Source of the DNA: UMGS1649 sp045652705 | GTDB lineage: Bacteria > Bacillota > Clostridia > TANB77 > CAG-465 | Assembly (NCBI GenBank): GCA_045652705.1 | Contig: JAZRUV010000009.1 | Location: 1 to 59,070 of the forward strand | Length of the DNA: 59,070 bases | Reading direction: 5' to 3' | Shown here: one piece after another, positions 25,088 through 34,267 of the stretch | Position numbering within the stretch: position 1 is the stretch's first letter | Layout of the letters: every line of letters starts with the position of its first letter | Position numbers and translations under genes: made by a program | The notes under the pieces: generated by a model | Seen by the model: only the letters and a program-made list of their open reading frames with translations | Databases searched by the model: none | Told to the model about the DNA's origin: nothing

Positions 25088-25180
25088 ATTTTTTTCCTCC
25101 TTAGGGTTTAAATATTATCACAGATATTATTTAAATTCAAGTAATATTTATTACTTTTGGATGACCGTCGGACAATATAT

Positions 25181-25209
25181 TTGACAAATAATGGAAATTA
25201 TAGTAAACT
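25181..25209 (+). promoter_or_regulatory. Promoter of the HAD-aldolase cassette
   Basis: TTGACA (25181-25186), 17 bases, TAAACT (25204-25209); the -10 match is moderate. Confidence 0.5.
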
Positions 25210-25280
25210 AACAGTGTTAGTAGATATGAAAATGTTCGTAAGTAGGAATATTGACACATAATTTTGAAAGGAGTATTGAT

Positions 25281-27068
25281 ATGAAAAAATATTTAATAGT
25301 TTTAGACCTAGACGATACTTTATTAAGAAGTGATCAAACCATTTCAACATATACAAAAACCATTTTAAAAAAATGTCAACAGTTGGGGAACAAAATTGTA
25401 GTTAGTACGGCAAGGAGTTATATTCGGGCAGTAGGTATTGCTAAAGAGATTAATGCTGATTATATTTGTGCTTTTAACGGGAATTTTGTTTGTACGTGTA
25501 ATGAAGATGTAATATATAACAGAGCCATGCCGTTGGATATTTCAAAAAAGGCAATTGAGGAATTTAGTCAGTACACAACAAGTATAATCAATGAAGGCCT
25601 TTATGTATCTTTTTGTACTAATAAGGATGACATAAACTTCCTTGATTCTAAGTATGCATCACTGGAATTCTTAAGCAACGTCCAAAGTTACAAGATAATA
25701 GCTAGATGTTCGCCAGAAGAATTTTACTCGTTTAAAGCAATTGCAAATAAGTATAATCTATCAATAACTTTTTCTAGAGAAAAGAATACTATTAGAATTT
25801 TGCCAATGAATTCTGATAAGTGGGAAGGGATTGAAAAGATTAAAGGCTTATTGGGTAAGGATTATTCTGTTATGGCTTTTGGCGATGATATTACTGACTT
25901 AAATACATTAAGGAAAGCAGACATTGGTGTTAGAATGAAAAATTCAGTTAGTGAGATTATAGAAGCAGTAGGTTTTATAACAGATTCGAATGATGATGAC
26001 GGAGTTGCTAATTTTTTATGCCATTACTATAATTTGGAAGAAGACCAAATTAATTATGACAATATTAAAATTTTAGACTGTTCATTAAGAGATGGTGGAC
26101 ATTTGAATAAGTCAAGATTCGGACAGCAACTTATTAAAAAAATTGTAAGGAGTTTAATATCCGCAAAAATTGATATTGTAGAAGTAGGCTTTTTGCAAGA
26201 TGCAGATTTCGATGATGACGTTGCAATTTACCCAAGTGTTTCCTGTGCTAATAATTTTTTAACAGATGTAGAAACTAATGATACAATTATTTCACTTCTG
26301 ACACAAGTTGACAAATTTGATATTTCTAAGCTTGAATATTGTAGTGGAAAAGTAAAGATGATTAGGGTATCGTTTCATGCGGATTTAATAGACCTTGGCA
26401 TGAGGTACTGTGAAATTGTTAAGGAAAAGGGATATTTATGTTCAGTTAATCCAATAAATTTCTCTCAATATTCTAGCGAACAGATTGTATCACTTATTAC
26501 AAAAGTCAACGAAATAAATCCATACGTATTTTCAATTGTTGATACATTTGGTGTAATGTTAAGCAAGGATTTTCGAAACAAACTTAATCTTATAAATCAT
26601 CTTTTAAACAGGAATATAAACAAAGGAATTCATTTGCATGATAATCTTAATCAAGCCTTTGCATCTGCGCAAACTTTGATTGAGACCAATAGTTCAGAAT
26701 GTCAAGTAATTATCGATTCGTCCGTTGCAGGCATAGGTAGGGCACCTGGTAATTTACTTACCGAATTAATAGCATATTATATTAACGTAATGCAAAAAAA
26801 AGAGCGTTATAAGTTAGAGAATGTTTATATGCTTTTAGAAGAGCAAATACCAGAGCTTAAGAAGAGCCTTGATTGGAAAAAAGATTTCGCTTATTGTATA
26901 AGCGCGTTCGAAAAATCTCATAGAACATATGCAGAATATTTATTAAGCCGAGAATTCTCTTTAGCGGATATTGAGAGGTTTATTAAGATGCTTCCTGGTG
27001 AAAGAAGGGGACGCTTTAATGAAACTATAATATCAGAAATATGTTTTAAAAAAAAATTAAGGTGGTGA
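25281..27068 (+). CDS. HAD phosphatase fused to a DRE-TIM (HMGL-like) aldolase
   Basis: A 595-residue two-domain enzyme. Residues about 1-255 are a Cof-type HAD phosphatase: LDLDDTLLRS (D9, D11), capped domain, and MAFGDDITDLNTL. Residues about 262-595 are a DRE-TIM aldolase: LDCSLRDGGHL (D266, R270, D271), HLHDN (H451, H453 for metal) and GIGRAPGNLLTEL, closest in pattern to 4-hydroxy-2-oxovalerate aldolases that join pyruvate to an aldehyde. One chain could thus condense pyruvate with a phosphorylated aldehyde and remove the phosphate. The frame opens at a TTG (25251); ATG 25281 behind AAAGGAG is the real start. The next gene begins six bases after the stop. The substrate is inferred, not read. 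Confidence 0.8.
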   Translation: MKKYLIVLDLDDTLLRSDQTISTYTKTILKKCQQLGNKIVVSTARSYIRAVGIAKEINADYICAFNGNFVCTCNEDVIYNRAMPLDISKKAIEEFSQYTTSIINEGLYVSFCTNKDDINFLDSKYASLEFLSNVQSYKIIARCSPEEFYSFKAIANKYNLSITFSREKNTIRILPMNSDKWEGIEKIKGLLGKDYSVMAFGDDITDLNTLRKADIGVRMKNSVSEIIEAVGFITDSNDDDGVANFLCHYYNLEEDQINYDNIKILDCSLRDGGHLNKSRFGQQLIKKIVRSLISAKIDIVEVGFLQDADFDDDVAIYPSVSCANNFLTDVETNDTIISLLTQVDKFDISKLEYCSGKVKMIRVSFHADLIDLGMRYCEIVKEKGYLCSVNPINFSQYSSEQIVSLITKVNEINPYVFSIVDTFGVMLSKDFRNKLNLINHLLNRNINKGIHLHDNLNQAFASAQTLIETNSSECQVIIDSSVAGIGRAPGNLLTELIAYYINVMQKKERYKLENVYMLLEEQIPELKKSLDWKKDFAYCISAFEKSHRTYAEYLLSREFSLADIERFIKMLPGERRGRFNETIISEICFKKKLRW

Positions 27069-27073
27069 CCAGT

Positions 27074-28132
27074 ATGTGGTTAGACAAATATATAAAAGAA
27101 AAAGGTATTTTAACAGACTATCCATGTTTTGATATGAATAGTGAATATATATGTGTGACAATGAGTACAACAGATTTACTGCTAGCTCAATTTAACTCGG
27201 TAGATTTTAATGCGTTTGACATTGTTGTGAAGTATCTAGCTATAGAGAATTTTTATGGAGAAAATTCATATGGAATGGAACTTTATCGTAAAATGCAGAC
27301 TAAAAGGATAAATGAAGACTGGACAGAACGGTTTAAGGAACTAATAGTTTCATTTGAAAGTGGAATAGATATGACATCATATATAAAAACAGATCTGTCT
27401 TATTCTATTCATGATGGAGCGCACAGACTAGCTTTAGCTTTATATCATGGTATTAAATATGTTCCTGTAAAGATTTTTAATCTAAGCGAAAAAAGGAGAT
27501 ACTATGGTATACAGTGGTTTGTGGAAAATGGCTTCGCTGAATGGGAGATAAAAGAAATCCTTAATAAGTATAGTCAAATAATAAACAAATGGCGAAAACC
27601 TTATTTTTGTATTTTGTGGCCTCCAATAAGACATTGTTACGACAAAGTATTATATGATATTAAAAGTTTTGATCCTAACATTCATGTCTGTGAAACTGTT
27701 GTAGTTCATCTTACGGAAAATGGTTTGAAAGAATTTGTTTATGATGTTTATCGTACAGATGATATTGCACAATATAAACTTGACTTAAAGTACGAACATC
27801 TAATAAATTCAATGAGAAAGGATAGTTGGAACAATGGGATTTGTGAATGCGTAATTTTAAAATTTATAATTGATTATCCAGATTTTCGTCTTAAGCCGCT
27901 AACAGGGTTGCCACAATCGAAAGCAACAATGAGCTTGAAAAGGAAAATACGAGATAAATACAAAGAAGTAGTATATGAGTATTATCATGACATCATTATG
28001 CATACAACGGATAATCAAATTCAAAATGATGCGGTTGATTCAATTGTAAATGACTTATTAACTATAGTTGATTGGAGGAAGTATAATGAAAACGATGAAG
28101 GTTGTGGCACTTATTCCAGCAAGAATGAATAG
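27074..28132 (+). CDS. ParB-like-fold protein of unknown role in the CMP-sugar cassette
   Basis: A 352-residue protein. The only recognised motif is HDGAHRLALALYHG (about residues 112-126), like the DGxHR core of ParB/sulfiredoxin-fold domains that bind nucleotides. The C-terminal half (about 180-350) is unrecognised and contains a Trp/Tyr-rich stretch. A GTG at 27062 lies inside the AAGGTGGTGA ribosome site of the ATG at 27074, so the ATG is taken. It sits between the HAD-aldolase gene (six-base gap) and the cytidylyltransferase gene (overlap of 47 bases), so it belongs to the same pathway. A kinase or nucleotide-handling role is possible; I cannot assign one. Confidence 0.6.
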   Translation: MWLDKYIKEKGILTDYPCFDMNSEYICVTMSTTDLLLAQFNSVDFNAFDIVVKYLAIENFYGENSYGMELYRKMQTKRINEDWTERFKELIVSFESGIDMTSYIKTDLSYSIHDGAHRLALALYHGIKYVPVKIFNLSEKRRYYGIQWFVENGFAEWEIKEILNKYSQIINKWRKPYFCILWPPIRHCYDKVLYDIKSFDPNIHVCETVVVHLTENGLKEFVYDVYRTDDIAQYKLDLKYEHLINSMRKDSWNNGICECVILKFIIDYPDFRLKPLTGLPQSKATMSLKRKIRDKYKEVVYEYYHDIIMHTTDNQIQNDAVDSIVNDLLTIVDWRKYNENDEGCGTYSSKNE

Positions 28133-28826
28133 TTCACGATTCCCTGGTAAGCCATTGGCCATGATTTCAGGTTATCCAATGATATATTGGGTTTACAATC
28201 AAGCGAAAAAAGTGGAACAGATAGATGATATCTACGTTGTGACAGAAGACAGTGAAATTGAAGAATGTTGTAAAAAGTATAACATTCCAGTTTGGTTCGG
28301 CCATAGGAGAGCTACTACTGGAGCAGAAGCCTTATCATTTGCAGCACAACAAATAGAAGGAGATATTTTCCTAAACATTCAAGGAGACGAACCATTAATT
28401 GAGCCATTTGCAATTAAACAGATTGTTGATGAAATGATTAAAGATGAGGGACTATATTATGTGGGCCTTCGTTCAAAAATAAAAACTAGAGAAGAATTTT
28501 TTGATAGAAATGTTGTCAAGGTAGTTACAGATAACAAAGGATATGCTTTATATTTTTCTCGGTCTCCTATACCATATACATTTGATCCGGAAAAAAGTTA
28601 CAGAGTATTAGGTCTCTATGGTTATAATTCTCATTTCTTACGTTCATTTTCAAATTTTAAAAAAAGTAATTTGGAAAAAGCAGAGTGTGGAGTAGAGATG
28701 TTACGTATGATGGAAAATGGTTATAAAATAAAACTTTTAGAAACAAAATATCATACTATTGGCGTTGATTTGCCAGAACATGTTTCCATTGTGGAAGAAA
28801 TTTTGGGAAGTAGGAATATGACTTAA
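28086..28826 (+). CDS. KdsB-like CMP-sugar-acid cytidylyltransferase
   Basis: A 246-residue nucleotidyltransferase of the CMP-KDO synthetase (KdsB) type. Hallmarks: LIPARMNSSRFPGKPL (about 8-23), VVTED, FLNIQGDEPLIEP (about 97-109), YFSRSPIPY and a C-terminal GVDLPEHV. Such enzymes couple CTP to a 2-keto-3-deoxy sugar acid, giving a CMP-sugar and pyrophosphate. KDO is a Gram-negative lipid A component, so in a Gram-positive background another ulosonic acid is likely. ATG 28086 follows GGAGGA by six bases and lies inside the upstream gene. The operon ends at the hairpin at 28847. No transferase for the activated sugar is in the window. Confidence 0.85.
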   Translation: MKTMKVVALIPARMNSSRFPGKPLAMISGYPMIYWVYNQAKKVEQIDDIYVVTEDSEIEECCKKYNIPVWFGHRRATTGAEALSFAAQQIEGDIFLNIQGDEPLIEPFAIKQIVDEMIKDEGLYYVGLRSKIKTREEFFDRNVVKVVTDNKGYALYFSRSPIPYTFDPEKSYRVLGLYGYNSHFLRSFSNFKKSNLEKAECGVEMLRMMENGYKIKLLETKYHTIGVDLPEHVSIVEEILGSRNMT

Positions 28827-28846
28827 TGGTTTATCTCATAAAATGA

Positions 28847-28890
28847 ATTGCTCTCTTGGTATATATTGTACCAAGAGAGCAATATTTATA
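28847..28890 (+). terminator. Rho-independent terminator of the HAD-aldolase cassette
   Basis: ATTGCTCTCTTGGTA (28847-28861) pairs with TACCAAGAGAGCAAT (28869-28883), followed by an A/T-rich run. Confidence 0.75.
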
Positions 28891-29096
28891 TATATGAAAG
28901 ATAATGAAATTTAAAATCTGATTAGATGTTAACTTAAGTAATATAAAATTATTTAATATGTTATGAAGTCCTATTTTTGCTTAAATATAAATTTGAAATT
29001 ATAATTTCTACAAATTTGTCTAAAAATATAGAATAAAAAATATATATGTGATAAACTTAAACTAGTAAAATTTACAAAAGATAATAGGGGGAAATA

Positions 29097-30806
29097 ATGG
29101 TACAAACATTAATAGGAGTAGCAATTGCTACCATATATGTACTTGTAGTATTCTTGTATGAAAGAAGAAATAAATCTAATGTATATAAAGTATTAGCCTA
29201 TTTGTTTATAGCAATGCTTATAGAAACTCTTGGTGTGTTTTTGCAACTTACATTTGCAGACACACTAAGAATACCACTTATATATTACGAGTATATAATT
29301 AGTATTGGAAAAGCTTTTATACCAACACTTTTACTAATATTTGCACTTGTGTATGAAAATCCTAGAATAAATATAAAGAAATATGCTTGGGTTTTCTTTA
29401 TTCCGGTGTATATAATAGTTTCTGTATGGACTAATTCTTGGCACGGTATGTTTTTTGCAAGTTTAGGGGCAAATACGGTTTATGGTGTGTTATATTATGT
29501 ATATGTGGCACTAGCATATATTCAAGCTATACCAGCAATACTTTTAATAATACGTTCATCAATGGATAAAAGTAAATTTTTATCTCCACAAACGCTGCTA
29601 CTTATGTTAGCATGTGTAATACCTTTTATACCTAGAATAGTAACGTTAATTGCGAACATCCCTATGCCAGAATATACTATGCCAATAGCATATATGTTAA
29701 CAGCATTAGTATTATCTTTAAACATATTAAAATATAACGTACTAAATGCGGTTCCTATAGCTCTTAAGAGTGTAATAGATATAATGTCTGATGCATTCGT
29801 TGTAATTAATCACGATGGAGAAATCGTAGATAAAAATAGGAGCTTCGACAGTAAATTTTCTATATTATTAAATTTAAAGAAAAATAATAACATATTTGAC
29901 GCTATTAAATATGAGGGAATAAAGGCATTAAAAAATTTAAGAACACATATTATGGACGCTGAAGATAAAGGAAGAGTAATAGTTCAAGAGTATCACATAA
30001 TAAAGCAAAAATATGATAGATATTTTGATGTGCAAGTTCAACCAATTAGAGCTAGGACAACTAATGGATATATAGCAACACTTTTAGTTTTTCAAGATAT
30101 AACAGAACAGAAGAACGCTATAGATAGATATGTAAAAAGCGAAAACCTTGAGGTAATAGGGGAACTTACTGGTGGAGTAGCTCATGATATAAATACTCCC
30201 ATAACAGCTATAAAAAGTGGTTTATTAATGCTTAGAAGTACTGTTAAAACGGATATTGAAAAACAGCTTATTGAAAGCATGACAAATTCTGCAGACAAGA
30301 TTTCTAGTCTAGTAAATAGTCTTAAGAACCAAATGAGAAATTTTGGAAGTAATTCGAATACAGAATTTAGTTTACAAGATCTAGTAAAAGATTTATATGT
30401 AATTATGCATGGTGAGCTTACTAAAAATAATGTAAGATTAGATATTAAATCTGAACAAGATATATGGATTACTGGCAATACCTCAAAACTTGCACAAGTA
30501 CTTTCTAATATTATACAAAATGCAATAGAGGCTTATGGAAACAAAGGTGGAATTATAGATATAGAAATATATAGGGATGATGTAAATAGACCAGTTATAA
30601 AAATAGAAGACTGGGCAGGTGGAATTAAAGAAGAAATTAGACCTATGATATTCAAGAAAATAGTAAGAATTAATGATATGCCAACGGCTGGTGTAGGACT
30701 ATATCTTGCTAACTCTGTAATAAGAGGAAGTTTCGGGGGAAAAATTACTTTCGATACAAAAACGGGACGTGGAACAAGGTTTTATATAACACTTCCTAAT
30801 AATTAA
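29097..30806 (+). CDS. 7TM-PAS sensor histidine kinase, copy 2
   Basis: A 569-residue paralogue of the kinase at 20575 with the same plan: seven membrane segments (about 1-210), PAS-like region (MSDAFVVINHDGEIVDKNRS), phosphoacceptor His in GGVAHDINTPITAIKSGL (about H362) and an ATPase domain (NIIQNAIEAYGN, EDWAGGIKE, GVGLYLANSV). The two share long stretches such as VAHDINTPI and AIKSGLL. No response regulator is adjacent. GGGGG precedes the ATG. It lies after the CMP-sugar cassette's terminator and before the Ham1-like gene, which follows after 31 bases, so it may head a small operon with the Ham1-like and PHP genes. Confidence 0.88.
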   Translation: MVQTLIGVAIATIYVLVVFLYERRNKSNVYKVLAYLFIAMLIETLGVFLQLTFADTLRIPLIYYEYIISIGKAFIPTLLLIFALVYENPRINIKKYAWVFFIPVYIIVSVWTNSWHGMFFASLGANTVYGVLYYVYVALAYIQAIPAILLIIRSSMDKSKFLSPQTLLLMLACVIPFIPRIVTLIANIPMPEYTMPIAYMLTALVLSLNILKYNVLNAVPIALKSVIDIMSDAFVVINHDGEIVDKNRSFDSKFSILLNLKKNNNIFDAIKYEGIKALKNLRTHIMDAEDKGRVIVQEYHIIKQKYDRYFDVQVQPIRARTTNGYIATLLVFQDITEQKNAIDRYVKSENLEVIGELTGGVAHDINTPITAIKSGLLMLRSTVKTDIEKQLIESMTNSADKISSLVNSLKNQMRNFGSNSNTEFSLQDLVKDLYVIMHGELTKNNVRLDIKSEQDIWITGNTSKLAQVLSNIIQNAIEAYGNKGGIIDIEIYRDDVNRPVIKIEDWAGGIKEEIRPMIFKKIVRINDMPTAGVGLYLANSVIRGSFGGKITFDTKTGRGTRFYITLPNN

Positions 30807-30837
30807 TAAATTAGATATAAGTTTTGGAGGTTTACGT

Positions 30838-31413
30838 ATGAATGAGATAGTATTTGTAACTCATAACAAAGGAAAAGCAAAGTCTGCAGAGAGATATTTT
30901 TCTAATTTGAAAATATCTACTTTTGATTTTGAATTAGATGAACCTAGAAGTGATAGCCTTCAAGAAATTGCAACAGCAAAGGTAAAACAAGCATATAGCA
31001 TTGTTAATAAACCATGCATAGCGTTAGATACTGGCTTTTTCATTGACGCATTAAAAGGGTTTCCAAAAGCTTTTGTAAATTTTGCGCTAGAAACAATAGG
31101 TATAGAAGGAATGCTAAAACTTATGGAATCAAAACAAGACAGGTCTTGTAGATTTGAAGAATGTTTAGCATATTATGATGGTAACGAAATGAGATATTTT
31201 TATGGAATGAGTCCGGGCAACTTATCTCAAGAAATTAGAGGATTAGATAGAGATGAAAAGTGGTCGGACCTGTGGTATATATTTAAACCTAAAGGCTTCG
31301 ATATAACTTTAGCGGAAATGGATGCTACTCAAAGAGAAGCAAGAAGAACTATAGATGGTTCTTATTCTGCTTTAGAAAAATTTGCTGAGTGGTATAAACA
31401 ACAAAATATATAG
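30838..31413 (+). CDS. Ham1/RdgB-like non-canonical purine NTP pyrophosphatase
   Basis: A 191-residue Ham1-superfamily protein. VFVTHNKGKAKS (about 4-15) is the start of the nucleotide-binding SxNxxK-type motif, followed by ALDTGFFIDALKGFPKAFVN (about 62-81), which matches the central (D)(S/T)GL-x-ALxGxPG region. RdgB enzymes hydrolyse (d)ITP and XTP to monophosphates and pyrophosphate to keep damaged purines out of nucleic acid. It is more divergent than a canonical rdgB, so substrate is uncertain. GGAGG lies upstream. It is followed by a PHP gene 26 bases later. Confidence 0.75.
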   Translation: MNEIVFVTHNKGKAKSAERYFSNLKISTFDFELDEPRSDSLQEIATAKVKQAYSIVNKPCIALDTGFFIDALKGFPKAFVNFALETIGIEGMLKLMESKQDRSCRFEECLAYYDGNEMRYFYGMSPGNLSQEIRGLDRDEKWSDLWYIFKPKGFDITLAEMDATQREARRTIDGSYSALEKFAEWYKQQNI

Positions 31414-31439
31414 TAATCCATATGGCGAAAGGAATTAAA

Positions 31440-32318
31440 ATGATAGATTTACATACACATACGAATTATTCAGATGGAACATGGGATTTAACAAAACTCT
31501 TGCTTGAAGCAAATCAAGCAGGAGTTGAAGTTTTATCAACAACTGATCATGATACGTTGAAGGCATATGAAGAATTAGAAAAAATATCATATAAATCATT
31601 ATTTAAAGGGAAAATACTTCCTGGTGTAGAACTAAGTACAGTATATAACGGAATTAAGTTTGAATTACTAGCATATGGATTTGATTTGGATAAACTAAAT
31701 AGATGGATAATTGATACATATAAAAATGGAGAACTAGATTTAAATAAAGAATTTGAATATATGTATAACAATTGCAAAAAACACAATATACAAATTGAAG
31801 ACTTATCTTATGATACATCTAAAGGGTGGCCAGTAGATATAATATTTGAAAGCATTAAAAAGTTTAAAGAAAACAAAAAATATTTCACTAATGCAGAATG
31901 GGAAGATGTTGATGTGTTTTATGAATCTTGTATTACAAAACAAGAATTCCCAGCTTATGTAGATTTTTCTATACATTTTCCTACAGCAGATATGGTGGCT
32001 AATATGGTTAAAAAAGCAGGTGGAAAAATATTTATAGCTCACATATATAAATATAAATTAGAAAATACGATTACTTTTCTAGACACTTTAAATAATGATA
32101 AAATAATAGATGGAATAGAAGTATATCATTCAAGTTTCACAGAAGAACAAATTAAGAAACTAGAAGTATATTGTAAAAAACATAATTTACTTATGAGTGG
32201 CGGAAGTGATTGCCATGGTGACAAAAAACATGAAAGAAAAATAGGTGTAGGATATGGCAATTTGAATATACCAAAGACTCTATTAGATAACTGGGATGTA
32301 CAAGAAAAATTAATATAG
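31440..32318 (+). CDS. PHP-domain phosphoesterase
   Basis: A 292-residue PHP enzyme. The four metal-binding motifs are visible: IDLHTHTNYSDGTW (about 2-15), TTDHDTL, GVELST, and the C-terminal IAHIYK with GGSDCHGDKK. These coordinate two or three metal ions in phosphoesterases that act on nucleotides, nucleic acids or phosphorylated small molecules (for example nucleoside 3',5'-bisphosphate or histidinol-phosphate phosphatases). The longer frame at 31422 has no ribosome site; AAAGGA precedes the ATG at 31440. It follows the Ham1-like gene and is convergent with asnB. Confidence 0.85.
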   Translation: MIDLHTHTNYSDGTWDLTKLLLEANQAGVEVLSTTDHDTLKAYEELEKISYKSLFKGKILPGVELSTVYNGIKFELLAYGFDLDKLNRWIIDTYKNGELDLNKEFEYMYNNCKKHNIQIEDLSYDTSKGWPVDIIFESIKKFKENKKYFTNAEWEDVDVFYESCITKQEFPAYVDFSIHFPTADMVANMVKKAGGKIFIAHIYKYKLENTITFLDTLNNDKIIDGIEVYHSSFTEEQIKKLEVYCKKHNLLMSGGSDCHGDKKHERKIGVGYGNLNIPKTLLDNWDVQEKLI

Positions 32319-32324
32319 CAAAGA

Positions 32325-32350
32325 AGCAGATAGAATTAACTATCTGCTAA
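32325..32350. terminator. Hairpin between the PHP gene and asnB
   Basis: AGCAGATAG (32325-32333) pairs with CTATCTGCT (32340-32348). No long T-run; may serve both convergent genes. Confidence 0.5.
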
Positions 32351-32360
32351 ATTTATATCA

Positions 32361-34178
32361 TTATATATCTATTTCAACATTATACTCTTCAAGCCACATA
32401 TTTATTTGTATTAAATATGCAAGCGTTTGAGGATATGTCATAAGTTGCCCAAACCAATTTTCTTTTAGATTTTCACCTTTTGTCTCTAGAATTTCATATA
32501 GATATCTTACATTAATAATTTGAAGTAGAGGAGATGTAGATTTGTTAATAATGTCTACAATAGTGTTTTCCAATAATGCAGTATATTCTGGATCATAAGT
32601 TTTAGGGAATGGTGATTTTTTTCTATATACAACATTATGAGGCAGTTCATCTTCAAAAGCCTTTCTAAGAAGATATTTTTCAACTGGAGTATCATTACCA
32701 TCTATTAATCCTAATTTATATTTTGCAGATACGTTATATATATACTCAAATATTTTATAATCTGCAAAAGGAACTCGTATATCTAACCCTGTCATATCTG
32801 AAATTCTAACACTTCTTTCTACAAGTGTATTCATGAACCATTTGATAGTGTTATAGCAAGTTTTTCTAAATGTATTTTCCATCTCATCATCGCTATTATA
32901 TACAACATTATTAGAAGTAGATTGGAAAGCATTTTCTACATACGCTTCTAGGTAATCACTTGACACGAGATTTGGATTTATAATATTTTTTCTTGTTTCT
33001 ATAGAGCGTGACCAAGGGAAAGTAGATGAGTTTATTAAATGTTCTTTATAGTACCATGGATAACCACCAAATATTTCATCTGAACATTCACCGGATATTA
33101 CTGCATCAAAACCACATTCTTTTATTTTTTTACAGAACACAAGTAGTGATGAGTCTACATCAGCCATACCAGGCATTTCACGTGCTAGCATAGCATCTTT
33201 TAATGAATCAAATATTTCCTTGGTTGAAAAATATAGATTTATGTGATTAGTCTTTAGGAATTCTCTCATAACTACAACAAAATCACTATCACGTGTTGGT
33301 TGATAATCTGTACCAGAGAAATTACTTTCATTTCCTTCAAAATCTATTGAAAAGGTTGTTATACTTTCATTTTCTTTTGATGCTAACATAGATAAGACAC
33401 TAGAGTCTAAGCCGCCGGACAACATACAAGCTACAGGTTTATCTGATACAAGCTCCTTTTTTAAAGATAGAGTTACAAGTTCTCTAGCTTTATCTATGCT
33501 CTGTTCAATGCTATCCTGTATAATGGTAGTTTCTAAATCCCAATATTTATATGTTTTAAACTCGTGATTTGTATATATGCCATAGTGCCCTGGCATAATT
33601 TCATAAATTCCTTTAAAGAATGTTTTACCAGGTGAGTGAGCAGGACCCAATCCAAATATTTCACATAGCTCATCTTTGCCTAATTTAGCTACCATATTTG
33701 GATGATTTAAAACGCCCTTAATTTTGGTGCTAAATACAAAATCATCAGATTCTGCATAATATAACGGCTTTATACCAAGTCTATCTCTTGCAATAAAAAG
33801 AGATTCATTGGCAAAATTATAGATGGCTAAAGAGAAAACACCATCGAGTTTAGTTATAAAATTATAACCATATTCTAGATAAGAAAATAGAATAATTTCA
33901 CTATCTGTATTAGTTAGAAAAACATGACCTAGTTCCAAAAGTTCCTCTTTAATTTCTTCTCTGTTATATAATCTACCTTCAAATAAAACAGAATATCTAT
34001 TACCTCTTAAAACACGTGTAAGTAAACAAGGTGCACCAACAGCTGCAAAAGAAACATTATTAAATATACTTGTATTAATATTATCTATAGTCTTGCTATT
34101 AAAGCTAGAGACCATATTGTATATTATTTTATCTTCCAAAATATTTTGTTTGGAAATATATCCACATAAACCGCATAT
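32361..34178 (-). CDS. asnB: Asparagine synthetase (glutamine-hydrolysing), start codon appears to be ATA
   Basis: A 605-residue AsnB: N-terminal glutaminase (Ntn) domain and C-terminal synthetase with SGGLDSS (about 250) for ATP. It makes asparagine from aspartate, glutamine and ATP. The family begins MCGI-type with catalytic Cys2. Here the frame upstream of the first TTG reads C-G-L-C-G-Y-I-S directly preceded by ATA (34178-34176), with GGAGGT five bases ahead (34189-34184) and a TAA in frame just upstream (34184-34182). No ATG, GTG or TTG lies between. ATA at the Met position is thus the apparent start, or an ATG was changed. Starting at TTG 34139 would remove the nucleophile Cys. Product function is sure; the start is the open point. 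Confidence 0.88.
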   Translation of the reverse strand: MCGLCGYISKQNILEDKIIYNMVSSFNSKTIDNINTSIFNNVSFAAVGAPCLLTRVLRGNRYSVLFEGRLYNREEIKEELLELGHVFLTNTDSEIILFSYLEYGYNFITKLDGVFSLAIYNFANESLFIARDRLGIKPLYYAESDDFVFSTKIKGVLNHPNMVAKLGKDELCEIFGLGPAHSPGKTFFKGIYEIMPGHYGIYTNHEFKTYKYWDLETTIIQDSIEQSIDKARELVTLSLKKELVSDKPVACMLSGGLDSSVLSMLASKENESITTFSIDFEGNESNFSGTDYQPTRDSDFVVVMREFLKTNHINLYFSTKEIFDSLKDAMLAREMPGMADVDSSLLVFCKKIKECGFDAVISGECSDEIFGGYPWYYKEHLINSSTFPWSRSIETRKNIINPNLVSSDYLEAYVENAFQSTSNNVVYNSDDEMENTFRKTCYNTIKWFMNTLVERSVRISDMTGLDIRVPFADYKIFEYIYNVSAKYKLGLIDGNDTPVEKYLLRKAFEDELPHNVVYRKKSPFPKTYDPEYTALLENTIVDIINKSTSPLLQIINVRYLYEILETKGENLKENWFGQLMTYPQTLAYLIQINMWLEEYNVEIDI

Positions 34179-34230
34179 TTCTTACCTCCATATATTTAAT
34201 ATATTACAATAATAAAGTATATATACATAA

Positions 34231-34263
34231 AAAACCAAGCCTCTAAATAGAGACTTGGTTTAA
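34231..34263. terminator. Hairpin between asnB and the small membrane protein gene
   Basis: AAAACCAAGCCTCT (34231-34244) pairs with AGAGACTTGGTTT (34249-34261) with one mismatch. It follows the minus-strand gene ending at 34268 and probably stops its transcript ahead of asnB. Confidence 0.65.
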
Positions 34264-34267
34264 AGTT

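Noticed and set aside
25251..25281. TTG start at 25251 for the HAD-aldolase
   Set aside because: The ribosome site lies between it and the ATG at 25281, where family similarity starts.
28086..28826. KDO for lipopolysaccharide
   Set aside because: No other LPS genes and a Gram-positive-type genome; a different sugar acid is more likely.
28891..29096. Small gene between the CMP-sugar cassette and the kinase
   Set aside because: No frame with a ribosome site; AT-rich promoter-like DNA only.
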